From: Sambucus nigra | Taxonomy: Eukaryota; Streptophyta; Magnoliopsida; Dipsacales; Adoxaceae | DNA: 64,000 bases | Reading direction: 5' to 3' | NCBI GenBank assembly: GCA_949130495.1 | Contig: OX422217.1 | Location: forward strand, 574,836,606 to 574,900,605 | Part shown: positions 25,288-36,898 of the stretch, in pieces | Layout of the letters: each line of letters starts with the position of its first letter | How positions within the stretch are numbered: position 1 is the stretch's first letter | Notes under the pieces: generated by a model | Database searches by the model: none | What the model was told of the DNA's origin: nothing | What the model saw: the letters and a program-made list of their open reading frames with translations, nothing else | Made by a program: the position numbers and the translations under genes

Positions 25288-25299
25288 GCTCTGATACCA
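25288..25299 (-). promoter_or_regulatory. Primer-binding site of A (tRNA-iMet)
   Basis: Minus strand TGGTATCAGAGC, 3 nt from the LTR starting at 25303. Confidence 0.92.
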
Positions 25300-25579
25300 A
25301 TTTGAGAGTGCGCTTGCAATCGTAATGGATAATTTATATAATTAAATGTCCAACGCACACAAATTCAAAATTTATCTTTTTATACTAAGATATGCATTTA
25401 GGTGATAAATCAGATAAATTAAACATGCAAATAGACAAGGCAATATGAGGAAAAAAAACTTGCGGGTAAACCCTTTTTCAATCAGCACTTTAGAGAGTTT
25501 ACAAGACTATAAACTTAAAGACTACTTCGTATCAGCCACCAAGTATAATGCGCACTATCTTCGTATAATCTCCAAAGAA

Positions 25580-25584
25580 TACTA
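25580..25584. repeat. Target-site duplication of G, left (TACTA)
   Basis: Matches 28535-28539. Joining the flanks restores A's LTR as seen at 12830-12845. Confidence 0.9.
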
Positions 25585-28534
25585 TGTAATACCCCGTATT
25601 TTTATGGCTTTTAAATTTGGGGATTTATTAAATTTAAATTGAGATATTAATTTAATATTAATCCAGAAATTTATTTTAAAATGTTTACTAGCGTGACGAG
25701 AGTTAGTAATTATTGGGAATTTGTCGAATATTACTAGATGAGTAAAGAAATATATATGTTTGATTTTATAAAAATTGTCACGAGTGAATAAAATAACAAT
25801 TATGAAAATTTAAGTCAGGACACGCCTGTGTCGTGTCAGGACTAAATTATTATTATTAAAAAGTGAATAAATTATAAGTCTCCCGTATGGTCATTTTGAG
25901 TGCGCCAAAGTGTTCGGAAGGGTCGAGATAGTCAGAAAAGTGTACCCGGGAGTTTAATTTGGGTCTCAGGACGTTTTTAGGCCTAATTGACATCCCGGGA
26001 GGGTATATTAGACATTTTGTATTTTTGGGTAATTAAACCCACGAATTTTCTTAAGATATATCAGCTATTAGGAGTTGTTTTTTAGGGTTAACAAACACAG
26101 AACCTAAGAACGATCATTAGAGAAGAAGATAGGAAGCTTTCCAAGCAATCCAAGGCCAATAACTCATCCGTTTGAGCTGCCACCACCACCAAAACGTAGA
26201 TTGCACGACGAGGAACACAAACATACCTTTTTCATCCACAAATAAAAACCTTGAATCCCGGGCAAGTATCTATCTTGCTTTATTTTTAGTTAATGTCTCA
26301 CCTATGTTAGTTTAGTATTGTTAAGAACATGTTTTATGGAAGAAATTGATAATTTAGAGACTTTAAATTGCATGTTTTAGAGGAACTAAATATATCTTGG
26401 ACATACCCATCACATGTAGAGGATTACCCATGAATTTGTATGGATTTAGACGCAAGAAATCTGGAAAAGAATTAGAATAATGGATGTTTCATTAAAAATT
26501 AGGGTTCTTGATAATTATGTTAATTTTACCCCATTAATTCGATACCCTTGATGAATTTGGACATGTTTCAAGTAGAAAATCATGTATATAGGAATATGTA
26601 ACTAGTAGTAATGGTGTTTGGGAGTTTGGGAATCGTTAATGGCGTTTTGGAGTAATTTGGAAGATGAAGCCCGTAGGTTGAAATTGCAGTTTCTCGGCAA
26701 GAACTGCTTGATCGATCGATCGACCAAGAACATCGATCGACCCCCTTTCCTCGATCGATCGACCCCTCCTGAAAAATTGCATATTTTTCTCCTTTTTGTT
26801 TAATCTCGTTAAAATACGTAGGAACCCTTGATTATTATTTATAGAGTATAATCGGTTATGAAGAGGACCAGTAGGGTCTAAGTAGACTTCGTGGAGTGAG
26901 ATTTAATATAGGATGAAATGGTGGGTTAACGGGGAGTTTCGTCACACATTAGAAATTGTGCGTACGTTCACTAAATAATTTAAAGATTCGTGAATGACTT
27001 AGACCAGAAGGTTAGAGAGGGAGTACTTACTGAGATTATGATTAGTAAGAGAGAGTACTTCGAGAGACGAGAAGTAAGTATGCAATGATTATAATTAAGA
27101 ATAAAAGCGATAAATCCTTTATGTGAGGTAATTGGGTAAGAATTGTACAATGTGCAGTTAATAATTATTATCGTTGGGTCGTGTGTGTATCAAATTGGAA
27201 AAATGAGAATATTGATATACATAACTGAATGATGTGTATATATTTATAGTATGCTTGTGTATAATCATACCCACGCTACTTGCTATCACAGAGGTTACCG
27301 CCCCGGGATAGGCTTATCTCGATGGGACCTTTATAGGGGATATTGACTTGTACCCTAGAACACAGGATTCCTTGGTACAGGCTATTTGAATGATAGTTAG
27401 AAGGTCCTAAGAGATGTGAGGGGTATGTGCTGACCTCTTAGTGACTTGGAACTATGCTTCGCCTCCATTTTGTGTGTATTATGTTAATACAGTTCGAGAG
27501 TGATTCCGAACTAGTATTTCCCTTAGTACGAGTGATACGGGGACTTGATAGCAGAGTTTGCCAGCACCATAGATTCTATGTGGGGTGACGATGGTATATA
27601 TATTCTATGAGTGACTAAATTATATATACTTATTTATGGAAACTTTCTACTGTGCATAAAAGTAGTTAAGAAATGAATAAATACTCTAACTTTATTATAA
27701 GTGATTGGGAACTTTGTAACGATATTGAGTTATTCGAAGTAACATAAGAAATGTGGAAGAGTTTAATTTTCAGAAATTAATTATCATAGCCATAGTGTTT
27801 TCTCGGGATGAAACCTTAATGGAAAGTAAGTTATAATAAACTTATGAGTTTAATAGTATGGTAGGCGTGCACACTAGATGAGAGGTGAGAATTCTCAAGA
27901 GAGTGTCGCATACTAACATGGTTGTTACATTAGGCGGTAATCATTTTAAATACTTGCTAAACTATTTTAAAACTGTTTTACACTCGGGCTCTGACCCGTT
28001 TCCTGTTATTTGTCTTTCTCTTGTACATATATGCATATATTACAGGTGCCCAGTCACAGGGGAGTCATGCTTAGGTTCTAGGACTGGACGTACTGCAGCT
28101 TATGTGGGAGTTGCAGGCCCTTGCTTTAAACGACCTATTCGACGATTCTGTTCTTATTTTAGTTTTGTTTAATTAGGGCATGTGTTGCCCATTTCCTTAT
28201 TCAATTTGGTGATTAACTATTGTGAGGATGGTTTCATTTATAGTTTTAAACTGGTTTGGCTTATCTAGATGGTTTTAATTCTTGTGTGTTAATTGTCATC
28301 CTTAGTATTTATGTGTTTCTTAAACCGTTGGTGATTAAAAAGGTTTTCATATTTGGATTTAATAAAATGGAAATAAAGTTTTAAATTGTTTTGACACTTA
28401 ACTTAATTATTTAGGGTGTGTAAATTGGAAATTTAATTTTCCAACAGTGATGCTAAGAATGAACCAACCGTTCACCTTGATTTTAATTTAATAAAGGTCT
28501 GACCACCCGGTATTTAATTAGGCGGGGTGTCACG
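25585..28534. mobile_element. Solo LTR G of a Tekay/Del-type Gypsy
   Basis: 2950 bp bounded by TGTAATACCCCG and CGGGGTGTCACG, an inverted pair typical of Gypsy LTR ends (last base CA changed to CG). It is flanked by TACTA duplications. No primer-binding site, polypurine tract or coding domain inside, so it is an LTR left by recombination. It contains a CGATCGATCGACC cluster at 26708-26765. Confidence 0.88.
26708..26765. repeat. CGATCGATCGACC motif cluster in solo LTR G
   Basis: Three copies of (A/C)TCGATCGATCGACC or shorter forms at 26710, 26732 and 26752. The core CGATCGATCG is self-complementary. Compare the other palindrome clusters in the window. Confidence 0.8.
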
Positions 28535-28539
28535 TACTA
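28535..28539. repeat. Target-site duplication of G, right (TACTA)
   Basis: Matches 25580-25584. Confidence 0.9.
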
Positions 28540-29364
28540 CTCGGTGAGGAGCAATCCAAATGCGGAAATTCACGCTCGGTATCCACTGATCAATCTTTGT
28601 TTTCAGCAATGATTCCCTCATGAATCACAATGGTCTTCCATAAAGAAACTCTCTCCACAAGAGTTGTGTATGTAAGGATACAAACTATAATGTTTAAACA
28701 GATTCACCCAAATATATTTTGGGAATGAATTTTGGAATCAAAAAGGTTCTCTAATCTCAAAAGGTTGAAAACTTTTACAAAATATGTGCATAAATAGTTT
28801 TAGCAAAAGTCTTAGAAAAATTGAACACGAAATAGGTATTTATAATATAAACACGAATTTTGAGGCGAGGACTTATTCAAATGAATTTCAAGCTCGTTCA
28901 AACGAGAATAGGAGATCGTTAGAATGAAATAAGGTCTTATTCAAAAGAAGAAGCCATCTCGTTTAGACAAAGTTCAAACGACCGAAAATAGTACGCCCTC
29001 GTTCGATACACATTCCATATAAACTTCAAACAAGACTTCAAATAAAAAAAGCGATCTCATTAGAACGAAAATCCCATCTCGTTTGAACGAGATGCGCGAA
29101 ATTTGAAAATTTTTAAATGAAGAAAATTGCCTCGATTTTTTTAAGAAAAAATCATGTTTTAGTTTTAATAAAAATTCAAACATCCGAAAATAAATTTAAT
29201 GAATAAATTTAAACTCTTAATAGTATTATACCTTCATAGTGTGGAGATCCATGATAGATGTTGGATATTCGGACTTCATGATGACTGGAGTCAAAGTGTA
29301 ACGAGATATGTAAAATCTATGTAAGCCTAAGATATTGAGCAATGACAGAAAATATGATATTATA

Positions 29365-29369
29365 AGCAT
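29365..29369. repeat. Target-site duplication of A, right (AGCAT)
   Basis: Follows the decayed right LTR end (ATTATA in place of CTTACA) and matches 12551-12555. Confidence 0.9.
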
Positions 29370-29990
29370 CGTTTTGTTGAAGGCCTCTACTTGGCTATTT
29401 CTTTGAGTGTAGGCCACATAATTAAAATGATGTTTGATTCCACGGTCGACAAATAAACCATGGAAAGTCCCACTTTCAAACTGTGTGCCATTGTCTGTTA
29501 CGATTGCCTTGGGTACCCCAAAGCGAGTTACGATGTTCCTTTAGATGAATATGATCATATCAGCATCTCTAATATTTGCTAGTGGTTTAGCCTCAATCCA
29601 TTTTGTGAAATGATCCGTGCCGATCAACAAGTAATTGCAATTTTCTTGTGCAGTTGGGAGTAGCGCTACAATGTCGAGCCCCCACTACGTGAACGACCGT
29701 TGAATGGTTAGGGACTTCAGGTCGTTGGCCGATTGATGAAGCATAAAGGATAAGTTTTGGCACTTATCACACTTTCGAACATAAGAACTTGCGTATTTCT
29801 GCATATATGCACACTAGTAGCCTTCTTTGATTGCTTGAAAGGCCAGAGATATTTCTCCCGCGTGGCTCCCGTAAATCCCATCATGTAGTTCATTGAGAAC
29901 TTGGTCGACGTCTTTTGGATGTATGCATTGGAGGTAGGGGCCAATAAAGGATATTCCATATGTTCAAGATAAAAATGTGCAGTTTTTTCC
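29370..29990 (-). pseudogene. Integrase of Tat-type Gypsy B
   Basis: Inserts cDNA into the genome in a functional element. The minus strand carries, over several frames, a zinc-finger remnant (KVCDKCQ-like, near 29765), then a GTDHFTKWIEAKPLA-like stretch with the first catalytic Asp (about 29590-29640), a VTDNGTQF segment with the second Asp (near 29490), and a NSQVEAFNKTML segment with the Glu (29370-29405). It is cut at 29365 by A and continues at 12550. Stops are frequent. Confidence 0.85.
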
Positions 29991-30900
29991 CTGATTTAAT
30001 GAGCTTGCTTTTTTTCAGTCAACAATGTATCATTCTGTAGGTAAGCGATAATCTGATCCATCCAGCTTAGATCTTTTTTAATGGGGAGAACGTGGTCGGA
30101 TGACACTAATTTCATAATGCTAGGTTTGGCGAGGAACTCCACTTCAATTGTTCTCTTGAGATTGTAATCCATTGTTGAACTTAGGGCTTCTAAAGCATCT
30201 GTATGACTATTGTGGCCCCGGTGGAACTGTTGAACATGAACTTCCTCAAACTTTGATATCAACTCAGGAACCACCTGTAAGTATATTGTCATCCTTTCAT
30301 CCTTGGCATTAAAGTCTCCACTGACCTGGTTGGATACCAGCATGAATCGCAATAGATTTCAAGGTGGTTTGCCCCTAGCAAGTGAGCCTTACGTAGTCGA
30401 ACTATACGTGCTTCGTACTCGACTTCATTGTTGGAGGCTTCAAAGCCCAACCTGATCCCTTGCTCAATTATATCATTATCTGGTGTTACAAGAACAATTC
30501 CTACCCTACCCCTTTAGAAATATAGGCAACACCCACATATAATATCCACTTCTTGGATTGATCCAATACGTGATATCATTTTTTAACTAGTCGGCCACCT
30601 GTTGATTAATAGGGGCCCCTTCTCATATATATTATGCTATAAAGTCAGCCAACATCTGCCCCTTGATTGTTGTTCTTGGTTGATAGTGTATATCAAATCT
30701 CCCGAGTTTGATTGACCATTTGGACATATGTTTAGATAGGTCAGCTTTGCAAAGAACAACTTTAAGAGGGAAGGATATGATGACTAAGATGGAATAAGCC
30801 TTAAAGCAGTGCTTCAATTTTCGAGACATGATGACTAGTGAGGAAACCAAATTTTCTAGTGGTAAGTAGCACTACTCGACATCCAAGAGTGTATTGCTGA
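29991..30900 (-). pseudogene. RNase H region of Tat-type Gypsy B
   Basis: The frame at 30352-29996 has a VSNQVSGDFNAKDERM-like stretch and an HTDALEALSS segment, matching the Tat-type RNase H fold. The frame at 30850-30632 carries the connection region KWSIKLGRFDIHYQPRTTIK and ADFIA, typical of Tat/Ogre elements. Intervening stops and shifts. Confidence 0.85.
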
Positions 30901-31900
30901 CATAGTAAGCGGGGAATTATCTTTCTTTTTTCTCGCATACCAGGGCTGAATTAAATATATGGCTTAAAACTGCAAGGTATAGGTAGGGAGGATCCCCTGA
31001 GTTTAGAATTACTAATAGTAAAGGTTTACTTAGATAAGACTTGATTTCCTCAAGTGATTTTGAGCATTCGTCATTCTAGGTGAGGCATTTTCCTTCTTGA
31101 TCAGCTAAAAGAATGGTCAGCAATGCTCGAATGAATTGGAAATTAAGAGGGTTAAGGTTGTGAGCATCCCAGTTAGCTTTTGAATATCTCATAGCGTCTT
31201 TAGTGATTGAACATTGTTAATCGCTACTATCTGGTCAAGGTTAGCTTTGATTCCCCTCTTGCTGACTAGATAGTCGAGGAACCTTCCTGATTGGACCCTA
31301 ATGAGCACTTGCTCACATTGAGCTTCATCCGGTAACACCTGAGGATTTCAAAAGTGTCTGCCAAGTCCCTGAGGCGGTCTTCTTTACGCTTGATTTTTAT
31401 GAGCATATCGTTAATGCATATTTCCATATTCTCTCCCATTTGTTGCTTGAACATCTTGGTAACCAATATCTGATACATGGCTCCAACATTCTTTAAGGTC
31501 AAAAGGCATGACCTTATAACAGTACATGCCTAATGGGGTGATGAATGAGGTTTTGTCCTAATTGGGGCCGAACAGAGGAATATGGTGGTACTTTGAGTAA
31601 AAATTTAGAAAACTCATTCACTCGTGGTCTGTCGTGACTTCAACCAACTGGTCTATATTTGAGAGAGGGAATCTATCTTTGGGGCAAGCCCTATTAAGTT
31701 CGATGAAGTCTACACAGGCTCTTCAGCTTCCATTGCTCTTTCGTACTACCATTGGGTTTGAGAGACATTTTGGGAAATGAACTTCTCTGATGGACCTTAT
31801 CTCTAAAAGTTTACCTACCTCTTTTTCCATTGCCTTTGCCTTTTCTGGAGGAGTGCGATGAGCCTTCTGTATGATCGGTTGAAATTATGGATCCACATGA
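30901..31900 (-). pseudogene. Reverse transcriptase of Tat-type Gypsy B
   Basis: Upstream part: an RACPKDRFPLSNIDQLV-like segment near 31640-31700. Downstream frame 31502-31266: an AMYQILVTKMF segment, then CINDMLIK in place of the usual YVDDMLVK, so the first Asp of the catalytic pair is Asn, followed by RMKLNVSKC. Inactivated by substitutions and frameshifts. Confidence 0.87.
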
Positions 31901-33607
31901 AGGCGATGGAAAGTGACTCCGAGATCAATCCCTCTTATATCGTATGATTCCCATACGAAAACATCTGGGCTTTGGTTTAGAAAAGTGATCAACTCCTCCC
32001 TTTCCTGGTCGAATAAAGCGGTGTTAATTACTTCCTCTCTGGTCGGCTTGCTCAAAAACTACTTTCTCTAGCTTCTCCATAACTTTATCTACGTGGTGAA
32101 TTCTCGTCTCTTCCACCCTGGCCGTCCATTCTTTAGATTCTACTTAGAAGGAGTGGCTCTGTACTGGGACATCTCCGGGATGGCTTCCTTTTCTTTCTTC
32201 TTTTCCTATTTGGGCCTGATGGCATCGATATAGCATTTCTGATAAATGGCTTCGTCACTTTCGATCTTCATTATTCCCCGATCTATTATACACTTGAGTT
32301 TTTGGTGGTAGGTTGAGGGGGACTTCCCTCATGGTCTGTTGCCACCCTCTATCGAGGATAGCGTGTTAAGGTGGGTCCACTCCGACCACCATAAACTCAA
32401 TGAGTTTTAAAATTTCCCCTGCACTAACTAGCAGGATTATCTTCCCCAATGGCATGGTCATATTTCGTGTGAAGCCAACTAGTGGATGGTTCATTCCTTC
32501 AAATCTGACATCTTTAATTTGAGCTTGTGGAAAAGCTCCAGGTACATTACCTCTAAAGAACTTCCTTAATCGACTAGTAGCTTGTCCACATACCAGTTTG
32601 CAATTTTGAGAATGATTACTAGCGAGTCGTGGTGTGAGGTTCTTACTCCGACCAAATCATCCTTCGTAAACACTATTTATTTATTGTAATCCACATCTTC
32701 CGGTTGCCTATTCTTGCCAGCTTTGATTTTTGCGGGATCTATATAGAAGACCTATATTATTTCCATGACCTTCTTGAGTTCCATTCGAACTGCGCTGCCT
32801 TGGATTTGATTATGGTCGAAGGCCTCATGTGTAATGGAAAAATTGTGTCATGCTTCATCGTCCAGTATATTATCTGGTTTTTGGTCACTGTTGTGATGAC
32901 ATGATCAACTTTATTTTCTATGTACTCGTTCAGATGCCCTTCCCGTGCCACTCCTCCGTATGAGATTTTAGTGCTTTGTAATTTTCTGTCTTGTGTTCGT
33001 TTTCCTTGTAGAAGGCACACTAAAGTGTGTTGTTCCTCTTAGTCGGATCTCCTCCCATCTTCTTTGGCCGCTTGAGAAACTATCGATCCTTGATCTTTCC
33101 CAGGATTTTATAAATTGCTTCCTTGAAAACAGTGTTGATGGCTTGGAAATCTTTGGAAGAATCTGCTATGCCCCCATTCTTAACTCATACGTTATGTTTC
33201 TTGTTCCCCTTTTTAGGGGAGTTTTCCTTCTCGTTGCCCTTATTCGCCTTTGTGCGACCAGTCTTTGTTTGGCTGGTCTTGACCATGTCCTCCACTTTGG
33301 TATAATTTTCAAAACATGACACGAGGTCCTCAATGATGTCCGTTTCCTTATTAATGAGGGATTAGTGCAGCATATAAGTAGAGGATAATTCGATCTTGAA
33401 AGATGCTTAAACTACCTGCTCCGAACAATCTTCAACTTCGTTGAATGTTTCCTAGTAGTGCTTAACATACTCCCGTAGGGTCTCCTGTGGTTTTTTCCTC
33501 ATTATGAGTAAAGAATCCATCCTCTTTGGATGTGAGCTCCTAGTTAGGAAGAGAGTTGTGAAGGCCTCAACGAGGGACTTGAAGCTCTTAACCAACCTAT
33601 GGAGCAA
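31901..33607 (-). pseudogene. Protease and C-terminal gag of Tat-type Gypsy B
   Basis: In element order: a capsid segment resembling RMDSLLIMRKKPQETLREYVKHYQ (about 33430-33540), a basic linker, then an 87-codon frame at 33020-32757 with a GHLNEYIENK motif, the Tat gag C-terminus before protease. The protease region (about 32000-32700) is too decayed for its catalytic Asp to be named. Confidence 0.65.
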
Positions 33608-33612
33608 CCTCT
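33608..33612. repeat. Target-site duplication of E, left (CCTCT)
   Basis: Matches 39466-39470. Confidence 0.9.
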
Positions 33613-35181
33613 TGACGCGACTAAGAATGTGTCTCTAAAGTTCATACTCTCTAGGATCAAGTGCAATTATGTCGCTCAAGTAATAATTCGATAAGTTGGG
33701 TATCGATCCTCAGGGAAATAGGACGAATGGAGTCGTAACGACGTTAAACAGACAAAGGAAACCTAACTTTGACTCTAAATAAAAGGAAAAGGTGATTTGA
33801 ATGGTGAAACAGCTACAACTAGAGGCAATTTTGAAAAATGATTAATTAATGAAATCAGGAATGAATGGAATGCAATTACTCTAAATTATTTAAAGGACTG
33901 ATGATGATTGAACTAAAACTTGAACTATATGATGAGAAAAACAGGCTGGGAATACAATCCCTCAACCCTAGTGTGTTGCTAGTATAAAATTAATCTTAAA
34001 TTTAAATGATTACTCAGATCCATAATTTAGTACTCCCAAGCATTACATATATGAGGTTCAAGCCCACACCATACATAATCAGAGGACGAGTAAATCGGTA
34101 TCGCGATAGCTACACTCGAATTGCACTCCGAAGCATCCCGGTTACTCGAAAGCAAACGAGATCCAAAGATCTACAATGGTTGTGTTGCTATGCAATACGG
34201 TCATAATACATCCTTAAGTTTAGAGGATTAATTTTATACACATGCAACTATCACATCAGGTTGAGTTCATGCATCCTGAGCTTAAAAAACCTAGTCGGAC
34301 ATATTGAACCTAACTATGCATGAATTAACTACGTTGCATGCGAAATAAATCATAATGAAACTATATTGAAACATGCAAGGAATTATTATAAACCTAGAAA
34401 TTGTTTGAATCATGCAAGAAGAATAAACATGCAAGAGAAAAAATAGCAAGAATGAAACTTGAATTAAAACTTGAAACCAAACCCGGAATTAATCAATCTT
34501 GAAGCAACAATTCAAAGCTATGTTCCTAGGTTGTTCTCATACTCTTCTCTCCATCAAAAACTGTTCAAAACTCTCAAAACTATGTTTTCTAAGTCATTAC
34601 AATCATACAAATACTTTTTAGAAGAAGTTGTATCCTAATAGGACTCTTTGGGCCAATCAGATTTAAAGGGAAATTTTGCGCAACAGGACCCCCAAACCGA
34701 TTCGAATGTACCCCGAACCGGTTCGCCCCCACACCGGTTCACAGTGTGGTTCGGGAAATCTTACTGGTTTTGGGCCTCTTTTCTTCAATTCCAACACTTA
34801 CAATTTTTTCTTATTTTCTTGTTTTCTTTCTTGGATTTTTTCCTCAACTTCAAATGAACATAAATCCTTCACCGTAGTTCGGATTTGGGTGCCGTTTCTT
34901 CCAGTGTTCACTCCAGTTGACCCCACCTCCGGTATCAGGCTTCATAATTATGAAAATGCCCTTGAACTTGCCTTCTTAGATTTTCTTTCATTGTTTCAAT
35001 TTCTCTTTCGCACCGCTTGCATAATTTACCTGTAAAACACGTACGAGAAACACAAAACACAAAATACTTTCTAACGAAGGTTAGTAGCATAATTATGAGT
35101 TAAATCCATATCAATTGCACTACTCGGGTTAACAAAGGTACCGAAATCATGGGATAAATATACAATATTTATGCCTAATCA
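33613..35181 (-). repeat. 3' LTR of element E
   Basis: 1569 bp, TGACGCGACTAAG ... GCCTAATCA. Carries an AACCGGTT-type cluster at about 34690-34745. The segment at about 34860-35040 resembles part of solo LTR K (57490-57690). Confidence 0.95.
34690..34745 (-). promoter_or_regulatory. AACCGGTT palindrome cluster in LTR of E
   Basis: Two to three CCGAACCGGTTCG-type units, about 440-490 bp from the 5' end of this minus-strand LTR. The other LTR has a shortened version at about 38975-39003. A regulatory role is inferred from the position shared with A, F, J and K. Confidence 0.45.
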
Positions 35182-35196
35182 AACCCCCCTAACTTA
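35182..35196 (-). promoter_or_regulatory. Polypurine tract of E
   Basis: Minus strand AAGTTAGGGGGGTT next to the 3' LTR; it includes one T pair. Confidence 0.75.
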
Positions 35197-36890
35197 GAAC
35201 TTTGCGCGTCCCGAGCAATGTAAAAGAAAAAGAATCATGTCACAACTCTTCTAAATATTTTATTGGGATAGAGTACCTTTTTCGCAGACAAGCGATTGCA
35301 TTTAGCGTACGCAACAAGCCGTTAAACCCCTAGGTTACCCTAGTAGGACGAGTGTTGTCTTGCGAGGGTTTGCAGTGAATATATCCACAAAATTTGTTAT
35401 TGACTCAAAGAAAATTCTAAATACTTAAAAATTGTACAATTTAAAATCCTAAAAAAATGGTCGCCTTGTGCGAAGCCAGAAATTTAGCCGCGGATTTCCA
35501 CCGATTGATCATTACGTTGCTTTTCAAAAATTCGCTTTGATTTCAAAATCTCATGGGATGCTCTCACAAACGAATCACTCGAAACTATGGCTTATTCTCT
35601 CGGTATGCGTGATAAAAGAGTAAATATAATGGACACAAGTTCACGAATACAAGTAGAAAGACGGAGTATTTGTGGTAAAAAGATCTCATCATCGGAGTAC
35701 GGTTATTGGGAAACGGGAACATCGCCTCTTTTTCACACATTTAATCTCTTTATTATCTTTTGTGCCTTAACTCTCCACACGGTAACCAAATTCGCAATTC
35801 GGACTCGGTTGGGACTTTTTCGGGTTATAAGGTATAAGGGGTAAAAGGAGATGGTGGGGACTTCGGAATTAGAGAATTCATTTATGATATCCATTTGTTC
35901 TTTTTCCGGGCTATTGCTTATTTTCTCTTCTTTTTCTATTTTTTTTCTTTTCTTATTTTTCTTTTCTTGCTATTTTTGTTGAGCATTCTTCTATTTTTTT
36001 CTTGCCCCTTCTTATGCACCTTTCTGACTTTATTTGATGGCATTACCAATTTTCACAATTTCGGGCTACTTGGGTTTTTCGGGTTGTCAAACGAAAGGAA
36101 AAATTATTCGGCTCAAATTTGGGTTGCAAAAAGGTTATTTTTTCATGACTTTTTATGGATAATCTTTTTGGGTATCAAACGATGGCCTACTTTATTGTCC
36201 GAATTACGCATCAATGTACCATATGCGTCTCGAGATTAATTTAATTTAGAGATTTGTAGCCCGTTTTTCGAGGCAACATGACACATGTTTCCCGTAACCG
36301 ATCAAAACAAAGAATTGAGATCATAAATGACTTTTTAAAACGCTGAAATGAACTTTGAATTAGTCATTAGCTCGGATTGATTTAAAATACTCTAAAAAAA
36401 ATTATAGGCTCAAAATCTCACTGGGTTAGTAATCTCCACACTTATTCGTTAAGTCATCAATTTTCGCTCAATTTCCATTTTTGGTCAATTTTGGCTTTGT
36501 GCATTTGATTTTTACAACTTGAGACAAAATATTTGTGATTTATTTTAGGCTTTTAAATTCCAATTTTTATTTATTTTGAAGAAAAATATTTTTGGCTTTT
36601 TCAAGATTTTATGATTTTTTTGAAATTTCTAGGCATTTTTGAAAATTTGTGAAGTTTTAGAAAGACGCACTTGTGACCCCCCCAACTTAGACTTTTGAAT
36701 TGTCCTCAAGCAAAAAGGACTAAAATCTAACTCAAAGCGAATTAAAAGTGCGAGAAAATAAAAAGAACAAATAAAAATAAATGCAGAATTTTTCATAGAT
36801 ACGGAGAATCGTGTGTTACAATGGAGAGGGTAGAGCACGCAACTTAACAATGTAAACAACCACCATAATACACAAACATCAAACAACAGA
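35197..36890. other. Non-coding interior of E
   Basis: T-rich stretches (35900-36010 and 36540-36640). No domain recognised. Long plus-strand frames here are low-complexity Phe/Leu. Confidence 0.5.
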
Positions 36891-36898
36891 CAAGGGCT

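Larger units (their letters stand above)
12556..29364 (-). mobile_element. Element A: SIRE-like Copia LTR retrotransposon lacking pol
   Basis: Target duplication AGCAT (12551-12555 and 29365-29369). 3' LTR 12556-13647; 5' LTR 25303-29364 (split by solo LTR G); iMet primer-binding site 25288-25299; polypurine tract 13648-13660. Without F and G, A is about 6 kb. The only coding sequence recognised is gag at about 23350-25121. I found no protease, integrase or RT between gag and the 3' LTR, so A was probably mobilised in trans. Its LTRs differ at many positions, marking an older insertion. Confidence 0.92.
25303..29364 (-). repeat. 5' LTR of element A, interrupted by solo LTR G
   Basis: Two parts, 25303-25584 and 28540-29364 (about 1107 bp together, with one copy of the G duplication), align along the whole of 12556-13647. 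A TATAAATACC-like box (about 28836-28850, minus) and the TTCGAA cluster (28880-29095) are kept, but several motif copies have mutated. Confidence 0.9.

Noticed and set aside
35895..36239. 114-codon Phe/Leu-rich plus-strand frame resembling a membrane protein
   Set aside because: Low-complexity T-rich DNA inside element E; opposite strand to the element and no homology recognised.
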